NCBI GenBank assembly: GCA_944384295.1
Contig: CALWSU010000007.1
Span: 1-64,000, forward strand
From: an uncultured Lachnospiraceae bacterium
Lineage (GTDB): Bacteria > Bacillota > Clostridia > Lachnospirales > Anaerotignaceae
DNA length: 64,000 nucleotides
Reading direction: 5' to 3'
The notes below the pieces were generated by a model that did not search any database, had not been told where the DNA came from, and saw only the letters and a list, made by a program, of their open reading frames with translations. Below, piece after piece: positions 55,806 to 64,000 of the stretch. The stretch's first letter is position 1. Each line of letters begins with the position of its first letter. The translations under genes were made by a program, and so were the position numbers.

Positions 55806-57341
55806 TTATTTTTTGGCACTAGATTGCAGAATACTTGCCATAATTGCTTCACTGGAAGCTTCTTCTATTGGAAATTCTGCTACCATACGTCCTTCGTTCA
55901 TAACATAAACACGATCACTCATGCCTAAAACTTCTGGTAATTCAGAAGAAATCATAATCACAGATTTCCCTTCTGCAACCAAATCATTGATGATACAATA
56001 AATTTCATATTTTGCCCCTACGTCAATACCACGTGTTGGCTCATCTAATATCAAAACATCAGGATCTGCAAACATCCATTTTGCGAGCAATACTTTTTGC
56101 TGGTTCCCACCAGAAAGATTGCCTACATTTTGTTCGATACTTGGTGTTTTGGTACGCAATGCGTTTTTGTAATCTTCCGCAACACGCCGTTCTTCGTCAA
56201 AATTGATTACACCATGCCGTGAAACTTTTTCCATACGTGCCAATGTTGTGTTGACACGGATTGGATTGGATAATACCAATCCGTTACCCTTACGATCTTC
56301 TGTTACATATGCTAGCCCCGCTTGAATCGCTTGTTTAATGGTTTTGAGCTGTACTTCCTTACCATGCAGCTTTAAAGTGCCGCTGATATTTGTGCCATAA
56401 CTATGACCAAACATGCTCATTGCCAATTCGGTACGTCCTGCACCCATCAGACCAGAAATCCCAACCACTTCCCCTTTTCTTACATTCATGGACACATTGT
56501 CACATACTTTGCGTCCTTCAAATTGTGGATGGTATACTGTCCAATCTTTTACTTCCAACATAATATCGCCAATATGAGATTCTCTTTTTGGGAAACGACT
56601 TGACATGTCACGTCCTACCATTCCCTTAATAATACGTTCTTCTGAGAAATCATCTACACCTTTGACCAATGTTTCTATCGTAGAACCATCACGAATGATG
56701 GTAATTTTGTCTGCTACATAGGATATTTCATTTAATTTATGAGAAATAATAATACTTGTCATACCTTGCTGTTTGAATTGCAGCAATAAGTCCAGAAGTT
56801 GTTGACTATCTGATTCATTTAGAGAAGCTGTTGGTTCATCCAGAATCAAAAGCTTTACATCTTTTGATAATGCCTTTGCAATTTCTACAAGCTGCTGTTT
56901 TCCTACACCAATATCTTTAATCAATGTATGGGAAGAATCATGCAGACCAACCTGCGCTAACAGAGCATCTGCTTTATTATACGTTTCATCCCAATCAATG
57001 CAGAAAGATTTTCCTCTTTCATTGCCTAGATACATATTCTCTCCAATAGATAAATATGGTACCAATGCCAATTCTTGATGGATAATTACAATCCCTTTTG
57101 CTTCACTGTCTTTAATTACTTTAAACTTACATTCTTCACCTTGATAAATAATGTCACCTTCATAGGAGCCATATGGATAGATTCCGCTCAAAACATTCAT
57201 TAAAGTGGATTTCCCTGCACCATTTTCCCCAACGAGTGCATGGATTTCCCCTTCTTCTACTTGTAAATTTACATTATCCAGCGCTTTTACCCCTGGAAAT
57301 GTTTTTGTGATATTACGCATTTCCAATATCGTTTTTGCCAC
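55806..57341 (-). CDS. mmsA: ABC sugar importer ATPase (two-domain)
   Basis: Duplicated ABC ATPase of 511 residues. The first Walker A is [16 protein letters not shown], its signature is degenerate ([14 protein letters not shown]), and its Walker B is [11 protein letters not shown]. The second half has [10 protein letters not shown] in place of a canonical Walker A and an intact LSGGNQQKV signature with [13 protein letters not shown]. This is the normal asymmetry of ribose/xylose importers. GGAGG precedes the start. It is the second gene of the operon. Confidence 0.93.
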   Translation of the reverse strand: MAKTILEMRNITKTFPGVKALDNVNLQVEEGEIHALVGENGAGKSTLMNVLSGIYPYGSYEGDIIYQGEECKFKVIKDSEAKGIVIIHQELALVPYLSIGENMYLGNERGKSFCIDWDETYNKADALLAQVGLHDSSHTLIKDIGVGKQQLVEIAKALSKDVKLLILDEPTASLNESDSQQLLDLLLQFKQQGMTSIIISHKLNEISYVADKITIIRDGSTIETLVKGVDDFSEERIIKGMVGRDMSSRFPKRESHIGDIMLEVKDWTVYHPQFEGRKVCDNVSMNVRKGEVVGISGLMGAGRTELAMSMFGHSYGTNISGTLKLHGKEVQLKTIKQAIQAGLAYVTEDRKGNGLVLSNPIRVNTTLARMEKVSRHGVINFDEERRVAEDYKNALRTKTPSIEQNVGNLSGGNQQKVLLAKWMFADPDVLILDEPTRGIDVGAKYEIYCIINDLVAEGKSVIMISSELPEVLGMSDRVYVMNEGRMVAEFPIEEASSEAIMASILQSSAKK

Positions 57342-57378
57342 AGAAACCCCTCCTTTCGTAGTCTTTATTACATAATAA

Positions 57379-57404
57379 TCGGGCGGCAGTTTACTGCCGC
57401 CCGA
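57379..57404 (-). promoter_or_regulatory. strong hairpin between binding-protein and ATPase genes
   Basis: A perfect 12-bp GC-rich stem with a two-base spacer (57379-57390 with 57393-57404). No T tract follows, so it is likely a 3' stability element that leaves more binding-protein mRNA than transporter mRNA. Confidence 0.6.
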
Positions 57405-57439
57405 CTCCTCAGTCGGCTTTCGCCTTATGATTCCATAGA

Positions 57440-58570
57440 TTAAGCTACATCAGCTTCGGTATAGTAACCAGAATCAATCAAGATTTCTTTGTAGTTATCT
57501 TTTGTTACGATAACAGGATCGCACAAGTAAGAAGGAATTACACCTGTACCATTGTCATATGTTTCGGTATCGTTGATTTCAGGTTCTGTACCTTTCATGA
57601 TTGCATCAACCATAACAACCACTTTTTCAGCTAATGTACGTGTATCTTTGAATACAGACATGGATTGCAGACCAGCAACGATATTTTTTACATTTGGTTT
57701 GTCACAGTCCTGACCAGTGATGATAGGCATATTGTCTGCTGTGTAACCAGCTGCCTGCAATGCGTTTTGTACGCCATAAGATGTAGAGTCATTGGAGCAA
57801 AGTACTGCGTCCAGTTTTACACCATTGGGACCATATCCAACGGAAGAAATGATGTTTTCAAAACGTTTCTGACTTTCTTCTGTAGACCAGTTTGCTGTTG
57901 CACATTGTGCTTTTTCTGTCTGACCAGAAGGAACTACCAGTTTACCACTGTCAATGTAAGGCTGCAATACGTCCATAGCACCGCCAAAGAAGTAATTTAC
58001 GTTGTTGTCATCAGGTGCACCAGTTACCAATTCAATGTTGAAAGGACCTTCTGCATTGTCTAAATCCAGTGCATCGCGGATATATTCCCCTTGCATCTGA
58101 CCTACTTTGTAGTTATCGAATGTTGCATAATAGGATACTGCATCAGAATCCATAATCAAACGATCGTATGCAATAACTGGAATGTTCTTTTCTGCTGCGC
58201 CTTGCAAAGCAGTTGTCAAAGAAGAACCGTCAATTGCTGCTACTACCAATACTTCGCATCCGCCAGCAATCATGTTTTCAATCTGAGAAACCTGTGTTGG
58301 AATATCATTGTCACCAGCATATTGCAAATCTACTTCATAACCTGCTGCTTCCAATTCCGCTTTCATGTTTGCACCGTCCTGGTTCCAACGTTGCAAAGAC
58401 TGTGTAGGCATAGATACACCAATTTTACCGCCTGTACCACTTGTAGTACCTTCTTCTGTTGTTGCGGTGTCTTCGCCTTCAGTTGTTGTTGCATCTGTGC
58501 TGCTACCACATGCTGCCAGACCGAACACCATGACCATAGCCATTAAGGATGCCAAAAATTTCTTTTTCAT
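57440..58570 (-). CDS. chvE: ChvE-type sugar-binding lipoprotein
   Basis: Extracellular binding protein for the importer. The N terminus is a lipoprotein signal with the lipobox LAACG ([16 protein letters not shown]), then an acidic, Thr-rich linker. The periplasmic-binding fold has [35 protein letters not shown] and [10 protein letters not shown], all typical of the ChvE multiple-monosaccharide group. GGAGAGGAG before the ATG at 58570 sets the start and gives 376 residues. It is the first gene of the operon. Xylose is a plausible ligand from the kinase gene, but ChvE homologues bind several pentoses and hexoses. Confidence 0.92.
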   Translation of the reverse strand: MKKKFLASLMAMVMVFGLAACGSSTDATTTEGEDTATTEEGTTSGTGGKIGVSMPTQSLQRWNQDGANMKAELEAAGYEVDLQYAGDNDIPTQVSQIENMIAGGCEVLVVAAIDGSSLTTALQGAAEKNIPVIAYDRLIMDSDAVSYYATFDNYKVGQMQGEYIRDALDLDNAEGPFNIELVTGAPDDNNVNYFFGGAMDVLQPYIDSGKLVVPSGQTEKAQCATANWSTEESQKRFENIISSVGYGPNGVKLDAVLCSNDSTSYGVQNALQAAGYTADNMPIITGQDCDKPNVKNIVAGLQSMSVFKDTRTLAEKVVVMVDAIMKGTEPEINDTETYDNGTGVIPSYLCDPVIVTKDNYKEILIDSGYYTEADVA

Positions 58571-58659
58571 CTGTAAAACATCTCCTCTCCATATTGATAA
58601 CCCATTTTCACAAGAAAGCAAATAGTTTTGTAAATGTGCTTTCTTTAAGTTATGTGCAT

Positions 58660-58751
58660 ATTGTAGCAATTCTTTCTGTCAATGTCAAGATTCCGCAACG
58701 AAATCACTATATTTCGTTGTTTGGAATAAAAAACGAAAAATTTCTTTGTTT
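58660..58751 (-). promoter_or_regulatory. sugar operon promoter with inverted-repeat operators
   Basis: On the minus strand TTGACA (58688-58683) and TACAAT (58665-58660) are 17 bases apart. A perfect 9-bp inverted repeat, CAACGAAAT with ATTTCGTTG, spans 58696-58719 just upstream of the -35. A related weaker repeat is at 58731-58751. They are candidate sites for the ROK regulator next door. The 312-base gap 58571-58882 contains no gene. Confidence 0.65.
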
Positions 58752-58835
58752 AAAATAACGAGTAAATTTTCCAGATACTTCTATTCTGCACAAAATAAAA
58801 TGCTGTTTATTGATTCGCAAACGGGAAATGTCATA

Positions 58836-58870
58836 CGAAAAAAGCGTTGTTACAGAAATAACAACGCTTT
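58836..58870 (-). terminator. terminator of the ROK regulator gene
   Basis: A perfect 12-bp stem (58841-58852 with 58859-58870) followed on the minus strand by six T residues; it separates the regulator from the sugar operon. Confidence 0.9.
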
Positions 58871-58882
58871 CACACAAAATAG

Positions 58883-60010
58883 TTATATTTGCTCTAAAAA
58901 ATCATAAATAAAATGGAGTGCGACACCAATACAATTGGCTTTTCCACGACATTTCCCTAACAATAAACATTGTTCTTCTTCTGGGAAAAACGCTTTTCGT
59001 TTCAACACTTCTCGCATCATAGGTAAATAATCTTCCAAAAATGGCACCAACACGCCACCTAATACAATGGGACAATCTAATACCATATGAATGTTGTGTA
59101 TTGCAGTAACCAATCGTTCTACATATTCTTCCCATATTTTACGTACAAGAGGTTCTCCCATTTGTAACCGTTGGAAAAATTCTTCAATTGTCAAACCCAA
59201 ATCATCGCTAATACAAGAAGAAGAACAATATGCTTCTAAACATCCTCTTTTGCCACAATCACAAAGTTTTCCGTTTATTTCTATGCACATATGACCGAAT
59301 TCCGCACTACGCAATGTATTTCCTTCATATGGTTTGCCATCAATCATTAAAGCACCGCCGACGCCTTTTCCAATAAAGAGATACGCCATAGCATTCAGTC
59401 CTTCGTACTGCCACCATTCTGCAACACCGCCAGCGGAAGCATCATTTTGTACATAAACAGGATATGGTATGACCTCTGTCAATAAAAACAGTTTCATATG
59501 ACGTACCTGCAAAACAGGGGCTATTTCCACAATGCCTTGCTGTTCATTGATAATACCAGGCAATGTAATACCAACACCAAGCAAGCGTGAACGCTCTAAA
59601 TTGTTTTCATCCAAAAATTCTTCCAATTGTTGGGCATAAAATTGTCGGTATTCTAAGGTATTACGGAAAGGAAATTCTACTTTCTTATATGCAAGTTCTT
59701 CCGCACGCAAATTGATTGCAATAAATCGGATATGCTTTGGGGAAAGTTCAATTCCAACTGCAAAATAAATATCCGTATTCAATGTAATCAAACGTGCTTT
59801 TCGTCCCCCGGTCGATTCCTCTGTTCCCGCATAAAGCAAAACTTCTTCGTCAAATAATTCTTTGAGGTTTTGAGTGACAGTTGGTAAACTCATATTCAAT
59901 TTTTGCGAAATATCTTGCTTTGTTAATGGCGTTTGTGCTTCATACACAGCACGAAACACTTGATTGCGATTTTGTTTGCGTAGTTCTGTGGTGGAAATTC
60001 GTTTTACCAT
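58883..60010 (-). CDS. xylR: ROK-family (XylR/NagC-type) transcriptional regulator
   Basis: A 375-residue regulator: an N-terminal winged helix (TKQDISQKLNMSLPTVTQNLKEL) and a ROK sugar-kinase-like domain with GGRKARLITL, LFIGKGVGGALMIDG and the zinc site CGKRGCLEAYCS. Regulators of this kind bind a sugar and repress or activate an adjacent uptake operon, and XylR is the best-known case. The ATG at 60010 is preceded by GGTGAGTC; a GTG three bases earlier is possible. It is immediately upstream of the sugar ABC operon, on the same strand, with a terminator between. The symbol is inferred from context. Confidence 0.85.
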   Translation of the reverse strand: MVKRISTTELRKQNRNQVFRAVYEAQTPLTKQDISQKLNMSLPTVTQNLKELFDEEVLLYAGTEESTGGRKARLITLNTDIYFAVGIELSPKHIRFIAINLRAEELAYKKVEFPFRNTLEYRQFYAQQLEEFLDENNLERSRLLGVGITLPGIINEQQGIVEIAPVLQVRHMKLFLLTEVIPYPVYVQNDASAGGVAEWWQYEGLNAMAYLFIGKGVGGALMIDGKPYEGNTLRSAEFGHMCIEINGKLCDCGKRGCLEAYCSSSCISDDLGLTIEEFFQRLQMGEPLVRKIWEEYVERLVTAIHNIHMVLDCPIVLGGVLVPFLEDYLPMMREVLKRKAFFPEEEQCLLLGKCRGKANCIGVALHFIYDFLEQI

Positions 60011-60045
60011 CACAATGACTCACCTACTTCCCCTTTTCTTCCCAT

Positions 60046-60203
60046 AAAAAAGCCCACTGGTTCTGATTTCATATTACAGGATACAGTGGGAATGGCTTCT
60101 TTGATTCAATTCAAGTTTTGCATCATGCTGTGATTGTAGTGCCATTGCACACAGATCCTGCATATTTGTATCCATTGTAGCATAGGTCGACATAGCTTTG
60201 CAA
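60046..60203 (-). ncRNA. candidate short transcript or leader upstream of the ROK gene
   Basis: On the minus strand TTGCAA (60203-60198), 18 bases and TACAAT (60179-60174) with an extended TGC form a promoter. About 75-120 bases downstream is a terminator stem (60053-60059 with 60084-60090) followed by six T residues. This gives a predicted RNA of about 120 bases ending 35 bases before the ROK start codon. It could be an attenuated leader of the ROK gene or an independent small RNA. A 40-codon frame (60193-60074) overlaps it but has no ribosome site. Confidence 0.4.
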
Positions 60204-60230
60204 CAACTTTTCTAAAACTCCTTTTATTTC

Positions 60231-60653
60231 TTATAACTGATAAAATCCATCTATAAAAAAGTATAAAAGAGAGCCAAAAAGTTTCCCCAATGCAAAAGAT
60301 ACAACAAACCAAGTAATTCCTTTTTGTAATTTCGCTCTGCGCATCAAAATAGGCATTACATTCAATACTTCAGCAAGTGCCATTGCTAAAACTCCTACAA
60401 AAATACCACATAACAAAGCAATGATGCTAACACTCCAAATGGGTAAATGCATTTGTATATTTCTAAACATAAAAATACAACCAGATAAACCACCTAATAA
60501 TATTGCATCTTCGTACAAACGAATATATTGCTTTGTTTTGGTACGTTGTGCCATACGTGGTACAATCCCAATCGCCGCAATAAAAGCAAATGTACCCGCA
60601 GCAACCACTACACCAGAAGCAAATCCAAATAGTATCAAAATTCCTTTTATCAT
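60231..60653 (-). CDS. spoVAB: stage V sporulation protein AB
   Basis: A 140-residue membrane protein with about four helices. GTFAFIAAIGIVPRMAQRTKT, AILLGGLSGCIF and ALAEVLNVMPILMRRA match SpoVAB, part of the SpoVA channel system that moves dipicolinic acid into the forespore. It overlaps the spoVAA stop by four bases (ATGA). The frequently following spoVAC, AD and AE genes are not here; the next gene downstream is a sugar regulator. Confidence 0.88.
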   Translation of the reverse strand: MIKGILILFGFASGVVVAAGTFAFIAAIGIVPRMAQRTKTKQYIRLYEDAILLGGLSGCIFMFRNIQMHLPIWSVSIIALLCGIFVGVLAMALAEVLNVMPILMRRAKLQKGITWFVVSFALGKLFGSLLYFFIDGFYQL

Positions 60654-61270
60654 TTTTTGTTCTCCCTCTGTTTACGACTTAACTGCTCGATGGTGCTGAG
60701 AACTGTTTCTTCTTCATAAGTTGTCATTTCTACCTCAATGGGAGTGGGATCTTTTGACATTGCAATTTTCGAGAAGTGGTTGAAAAATACACCAATTCCA
60801 ACCACTAAGCCAATGCTATAAGGTATGGTCAATAAAGGTGGCAATTCTTGACTTTCTCCTAAAAATATTTTGTAATAATTCTGAAAAATCAGAGGGATTT
60901 GTGTATCTGAGTGAAAACACATAATCGTGGTAGCCGCCCCAAAAAATAAAACCGCAGATACAAATACTATTTTGCTCCAAGTAATGATTGGATTGTTTTT
61001 GGGTTGTTTGGGATAATATTCCACTAAAATATCTGTTTCGCCCAAATTAGATATGGTAGCATTTTGTACGCATTGTGTGATTTTTTGTATCAAATCTAAT
61101 ACGGAAAGCAAGTACGTTTCTTCTTGCGCAGATGGAATAGAGAATACAGGTAATTTTGACAATGTTTGCATATATTGTTGTGGTGCATAAATTTCTGCTA
61201 TATCTTCTAAATACACAATTCGCTTTTGAATAATTTTTGTTTTTTTGACGGGTTTAATATAAATATCCAT
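60650..61270 (-). CDS. spoVAA: stage V sporulation protein AA
   Basis: A 206-residue protein with an N-terminal soluble domain (IYIKPVKKTKIIQKRIVYLEDIAEIYAP) and two C-terminal membrane helices. The overall layout matches SpoVAA, a partner in the dipicolinate transport complex of the forespore. GGGAGG precedes the ATG at 61270. The promoter at 61293-61321 fits sigma-G, which would place expression in the forespore. Overlaps spoVAB by four bases. Confidence 0.85.
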   Translation of the reverse strand: MDIYIKPVKKTKIIQKRIVYLEDIAEIYAPQQYMQTLSKLPVFSIPSAQEETYLLSVLDLIQKITQCVQNATISNLGETDILVEYYPKQPKNNPIITWSKIVFVSAVLFFGAATTIMCFHSDTQIPLIFQNYYKIFLGESQELPPLLTIPYSIGLVVGIGVFFNHFSKIAMSKDPTPIEVEMTTYEEETVLSTIEQLSRKQRENKK

Positions 61271-61292
61271 AAAAAATACCTCCCTTAAATCC

Positions 61293-61321
61293 AGTATGAG
61301 GCATTTTCATAAAAAATATAC
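61293..61321 (-). promoter_or_regulatory. candidate sigma-G promoter of spoVAA-spoVAB
   Basis: On the minus strand GTATA (61321-61317), 18 bases and CATACT (61298-61293) match the forespore sigma-G consensus with one mismatch at the last base. It is about 25 bases before the start codon. Confidence 0.55.
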
Positions 61322-61335
61322 GAAAATACAATGTA

Positions 61336-61369
61336 TAAAAACACAGAGAACTCTCATGTCCTCTGTGTT
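61336..61369 (-). terminator. terminator upstream of spoVAA
   Basis: A perfect 9-bp stem (61340-61348 with 61361-61369) followed on the minus strand by five T residues. It ends transcription from rarA and the anchored protein gene before the spoVA promoter. Confidence 0.8.
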
Positions 61370-61446
61370 TTGAACAGAATATATAAAATTTTAGACTGTC
61401 GAAAAAGTACATTTTTACTTTTGAATTTTCTTTTCTATAGGCAAAA

Positions 61447-61500
61447 GCCAAAGTTTCAAAGATTTCTCCCATGAAATTTCGCATTCCAAAGAAACTTGGC
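61447..61500. repeat. imperfect 54-bp inverted repeat in an otherwise empty region
   Basis: GCCAAAGTTTC at the left pairs with GAAACTTGGC at the right, with a nested partial match inside. The 347-base gap 61271-61617 holds this repeat, a terminator and the candidate sigma-G promoter, and no convincing gene. A 116-codon frame across it lacks family features. A dispersed repeat is possible. Confidence 0.35.
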
Positions 61501-61617
61501 AACGAAGCTGATTTTATGAAGTAAAAGTGCCTGACCACAACTTTATACCTCTGTTTGGTCGTCAAAATGAGTTTTTGGCAACAAGGTATTGCCTGTTTCG
61601 ACACACTGAAAATTTTA

Positions 61618-62079
61618 TTATCGTTGTGTCAAAAAACCAATTTCTGCCAAATAATTCAATACTTCTCCGCAATTTTGTACAAAATATTCTTGTCCACCGC
61701 TTTGCAATGTACCCATATTGGTTTCTTCACCCATGTCATAAACAACAAGTACTACTTCTGATGCAGGGTCATCTGTGTAAATACGAACCGATATTTGCGG
61801 TCCAGATACAGTAAAGTCACTTTCTTGAGTGGTTTGTATTGTGGAAGTAATGATTTCTGCCAATCTTGTTTTATTGGTATCTTCGAGTACATGTGTTTCG
61901 CCGTTTTCATCAATCACTTCTACGGAATAAGAATCAGAATCTACAATGGTTTGTAATGTTGCAATTGCTGTTTCTGCTGTTTGGTTTGTATCTTTTTTCC
62001 CATTCATTTGAAAAATAACCAAAACCGCAACAATCAATATGACAACTATAATAAAAACTTTACTTGTATTATTTTTCAT
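61618..62079 (-). CDS. membrane-anchored hypothetical protein (153 aa)
   Basis: A single N-terminal helix (KVFIIVVILIVAVLVIFQM) anchors the protein, and the soluble remainder is an unrecognised alpha/beta domain (SYSVEVIDENGETHVLED, ISVRIYTDDPASEVVLVVYD). The ATG at 62079 is preferred because AAAGG lies nine bases before it; an ATG nine bases earlier abuts that site. It overlaps the rarA stop by eleven bases, which implies coupled translation. No function can be proposed. Ends before the terminator at 61336-61369. Confidence 0.65.
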   Translation of the reverse strand: MKNNTSKVFIIVVILIVAVLVIFQMNGKKDTNQTAETAIATLQTIVDSDSYSVEVIDENGETHVLEDTNKTRLAEIITSTIQTTQESDFTVSGPQISVRIYTDDPASEVVLVVYDMGEETNMGTLQSGGQEYFVQNCGEVLNYLAEIGFLTQR

Positions 62080-63409
62080 ACGTCTCATCCTTTCCGTTTT
62101 TGAGTCGTTTCATGTGCTCTTTCATTCTTCGTTCCACACCATTATCTGTCATATCATAATATACTGTACCCAACAATTCATCGGGTAAATATTGTTGTGC
62201 AACATAGTGTTGAGGATAATCATGCGCATATTTATATCCAATTGCATTGCCTAATTCTGTACTGCCGCTGTAATGCCCATCTCGTAAATGTGGCGGTACG
62301 CCTTGAATCTGAATTTGTCGCACATCATGTAATGCTTTATCAATACCAAGATATGCTGCATTGCTTTTTGGCGCACATGAGATATATGTGACTGCTTGTG
62401 CCAAAGGAATACGTCCTTCTGGCATACCAATAAATTGTACTGCTTGTGCTGCTGCGACAGCCACTTGCAACGCATGTGGATCAGCATTGCCTACATCTTC
62501 TGCTGCACATATCACAATACGCCTAGCAATAAATTTCGGGTCTTCTCCCGCATAAATCATTTTAGCTAAATAATAAAGTGCAGCATCTGGATCAGAACCA
62601 CGCATACTTTTGATAAATGCTGAAATGGTATCATAATGATTGTCACCATCTTTATCATACTGAAGTGCTCGTTTTTGTATACAATCTTCTGCGATTTCTA
62701 ATGAAATCTGGATTTCTCCTTTTTCATTCGGTTCTGTAGTCAATACCGCTAGTTCTAAAGCATTTAATGCAGTACGTGCATCACCATTTGCAGTATTTGC
62801 CAAAAACATAAGGGCATCCTCTGCAATTTGTACAAGATATTTTCCTAGCCCTTTTTCTTTGTCTTTGAGCGCACGTTGCAAAAGTGTCATAATATCTTTT
62901 GGTTGTAATGGTTCCAAGGCGAATATCACAGAACGAGAGACCAAAGCACGATTGACTTCAAAATATGGATTTTCCGTAGTAGCTCCTATTAAAATCAATG
63001 TTCCATCTTCTACATGTGGCAACAAGGTATCCTGCTGACTTTTGTTAAAACGATGTATTTCGTCAATAAAAAGTATCGTTTTACGACCATACATTCCCAT
63101 ACGATCTTTCGCATCTGCGACTGTTTCTTTTATGTCTTTGATACCTGCGGTTGTTGCATTTAGTTGTACAAACTCACTTTTTGTAGTATTTGCAATAATT
63201 TTTGCTAACGTTGTTTTTCCTGTACCAGGTGGACCATAAAATATCAAAGACCCTAACCGATCGCCCTTGATTGCACGATACAACAGTTTTCCTTCGCCTA
63301 AGATTTGTTCTTGACCTACAAATTCTTCTAAAGAAGTAGGTCGCATTCTAGCAGCCAATGGAGCATCTTGTAATCCTCTTTTTTCTCGGTTATATTCAAA
63401 TAAATCCAT
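62069..63409 (-). CDS. rarA: replication-associated recombination protein A (RarA/MgsA)
   Basis: AAA+ clamp-loader-like ATPase acting at stalled forks. Walker A is in FYGPPGTGKTTLAK, Walker B in ILFIDEIHRFNKSQQD, and the arginine finger and sensor blocks (GATTENPYFEVN) are present. The C-terminal tetramerisation domain has the conserved GSDPDAALYYLAKM and PPHLRDGHY blocks. 446 residues is normal. GAGGTATTATC precedes the start. Its gene ends inside the start of the anchored protein gene. Confidence 0.94.
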   Translation of the reverse strand: MDLFEYNREKRGLQDAPLAARMRPTSLEEFVGQEQILGEGKLLYRAIKGDRLGSLIFYGPPGTGKTTLAKIIANTTKSEFVQLNATTAGIKDIKETVADAKDRMGMYGRKTILFIDEIHRFNKSQQDTLLPHVEDGTLILIGATTENPYFEVNRALVSRSVIFALEPLQPKDIMTLLQRALKDKEKGLGKYLVQIAEDALMFLANTANGDARTALNALELAVLTTEPNEKGEIQISLEIAEDCIQKRALQYDKDGDNHYDTISAFIKSMRGSDPDAALYYLAKMIYAGEDPKFIARRIVICAAEDVGNADPHALQVAVAAAQAVQFIGMPEGRIPLAQAVTYISCAPKSNAAYLGIDKALHDVRQIQIQGVPPHLRDGHYSGSTELGNAIGYKYAHDYPQHYVAQQYLPDELLGTVYYDMTDNGVERRMKEHMKRLKNGKDETYEK

Positions 63410-63433
63410 GATAATACCTCGTCTTTTCTGATT

Positions 63434-64000
63434 TTAGGGTTTTGCTAAAAACAGACAAGCATCTCCAAAAGAGAAAAAGCGATATTTCTTTTGTACTGCT
63501 TCCTGATATATTTGCATAATAAAATCTTTGCCCATCAAAGCGGAAACAAGCATAATCAATGTTGACTCTGGCAAATGAAAATTTGTAATCATGGCATCTA
63601 CTGCATGGAAGGTATATCCAGGATAAATAAAGATTTTTGTCCAACCACTGCCAGCATGTACAATACCATTTTCGTCTGTGACAGATTCTAATGTTCTGGT
63701 ACTTGTCGTACCAACTGCGATGATACGTCCGCCCGCTTTTCTTGCTGCATTGATTTGTGCCGCTTGTTCTTCTTCTACCACATAATACTCAGAATGCATT
63801 TCATGATCCAAAATATCTTCTGCTTTCACAGGACGAAATGTTCCCAAGCCAACATGCAGCGTAACATGTGCAATCTTGACACCCATTGCTTCAATTTCTT
63901 GCAGCAATTCAGGCGTAAAGTGCAAACCAGCAGTTGGTGCGGCGGCAGAGCCATCATGTTTTGCATAAACTGTCTGATAACGTTCTTTATCTTCTAAACG
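63434..64000 (-). CDS. queA: S-adenosylmethionine:tRNA ribosyltransferase-isomerase (partial)
   Basis: The 3' part of queA, running off the right end of the window in frame. It makes epoxyqueuosine in tRNA. Motifs visible are [12 protein letters not shown] at the window edge, [32 protein letters not shown] and [10 protein letters not shown], all characteristic of QueA. 188 codons of the usual about 340 are present. The internal TTG is not a start. Downstream of it, 24 bases away, is rarA. Confidence 0.93.
   Translation of the reverse strand, partial: RLEDKERYQTVYAKHDGSAAAPTAGLHFTPELLQEIEAMGVKIAHVTLHVGLGTFRPVKAEDILDHEMHSEYYVVEEEQAAQINAARKAGGRIIAVGTTSTRTLESVTDENGIVHAGSGWTKIFIYPGYTFHAVDAMITNFHLPESTLIMLVSALMGKDFIMQIYQEAVQKKYRFFSFGDACLFLAKP

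Noticed and set aside
60046..60090. tRNA or other structured housekeeping RNA
   Set aside because: No cloverleaf or conserved core was found; the simplest reading is a terminator stem.
60074..60193. 40-codon minus-strand frame after spoVAB
   Set aside because: The only AAGGAG is about 22 bases from the ATG and the frame overlaps a promoter and terminator, so an RNA or leader is more likely.
61254..61604. 116-codon minus-strand frame upstream of spoVAA
   Set aside because: It runs through a terminator, the sigma-G-like promoter and an inverted repeat, has no ribosome site, and its translation shows no domain.

Overview
The window is an AT-rich chromosomal segment of a low-GC, anaerobic, spore-forming Firmicute, most likely a clostridial (Lachnospirales-type) gut or sediment bacterium. 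Support comes from spoVAA/spoVAB, the rpsB-tsf-pyrH-frr-uppS-cdsA-dxr-rseP housekeeping order, two glycyl-radical systems (pyruvate formate-lyase and a second, unassigned enzyme), a T-box leader, a ZTP (pfl) riboswitch, sigma-54 regulation of a cysteine desulfidase-like enzyme and a ROK-controlled sugar ABC operon. No rRNA, tRNA, prophage, insertion sequence or CRISPR array was seen. Species assignment is inference.

Layout. 1-6.7 kb: a small helix-turn-helix-like protein, guaA behind a leader hairpin, small membrane proteins, an S1 RNA-binding protein, the 23S rRNA uracil methyltransferase, a solitary Mrr-type restriction enzyme, and a DUF4430 lipoprotein-like/ECF S-component pair. 6.7-11.7 kb: a PHP phosphatase, then a three-gene operon (cupin-XRE regulator, glycyl radical enzyme, its activase) with palindromic operators at its promoter. 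11.7-16 kb: sbcDC. 16-31.9 kb: the housekeeping cluster read right to left (dprA, topA, rpsB, tsf, [DUF2971 gene, fruK-fruA-fruR], pyrH, frr, uppS, cdsA, dxr, rseP); a fructose operon and a DUF2971 gene split tsf from pyrH. 32-34.4 kb: comM and a DUF1275 protein.

34.6-42.8 kb is an amino-acid catabolic region: a short glycine C-acetyltransferase-like enzyme, a YkvI-type transporter, a class-III PLP enzyme resembling amino acid 2-epimerases, a CyuA-type cysteine desulfidase, a sigma-54 activator with upstream activating palindromes next to a -24/-12 promoter, and a cyclase-family hydrolase. 42.9-47.4 kb: TetR regulator, Trp T-box plus TrpB2, a MATE pump behind a leader-peptide/terminator, and a one-domain PAS protein. 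47.6-50.8 kb: pflA-pflB under a ZTP riboswitch. 50.9-60 kb: ChvE-type sugar uptake genes, xylulokinase, DUF4867 protein and a fucose/arabinose-isomerase-family enzyme with a ROK regulator. 60-64 kb: spoVAB/spoVAA, a membrane-anchored protein, rarA and the 3' part of queA.

The most rewarding points are the glycyl radical enzyme lacking the usual C-x-E glutamate, the short leader ORF/terminator in front of the MATE pump, the sigma-54/UAS architecture of the cyuA locus, the PLP enzyme with Asp-to-Glu at the cofactor-binding site, and the xylose-type operon with a non-XylA isomerase. All family names come from reading the sequences and recalled knowledge; no database search was possible.
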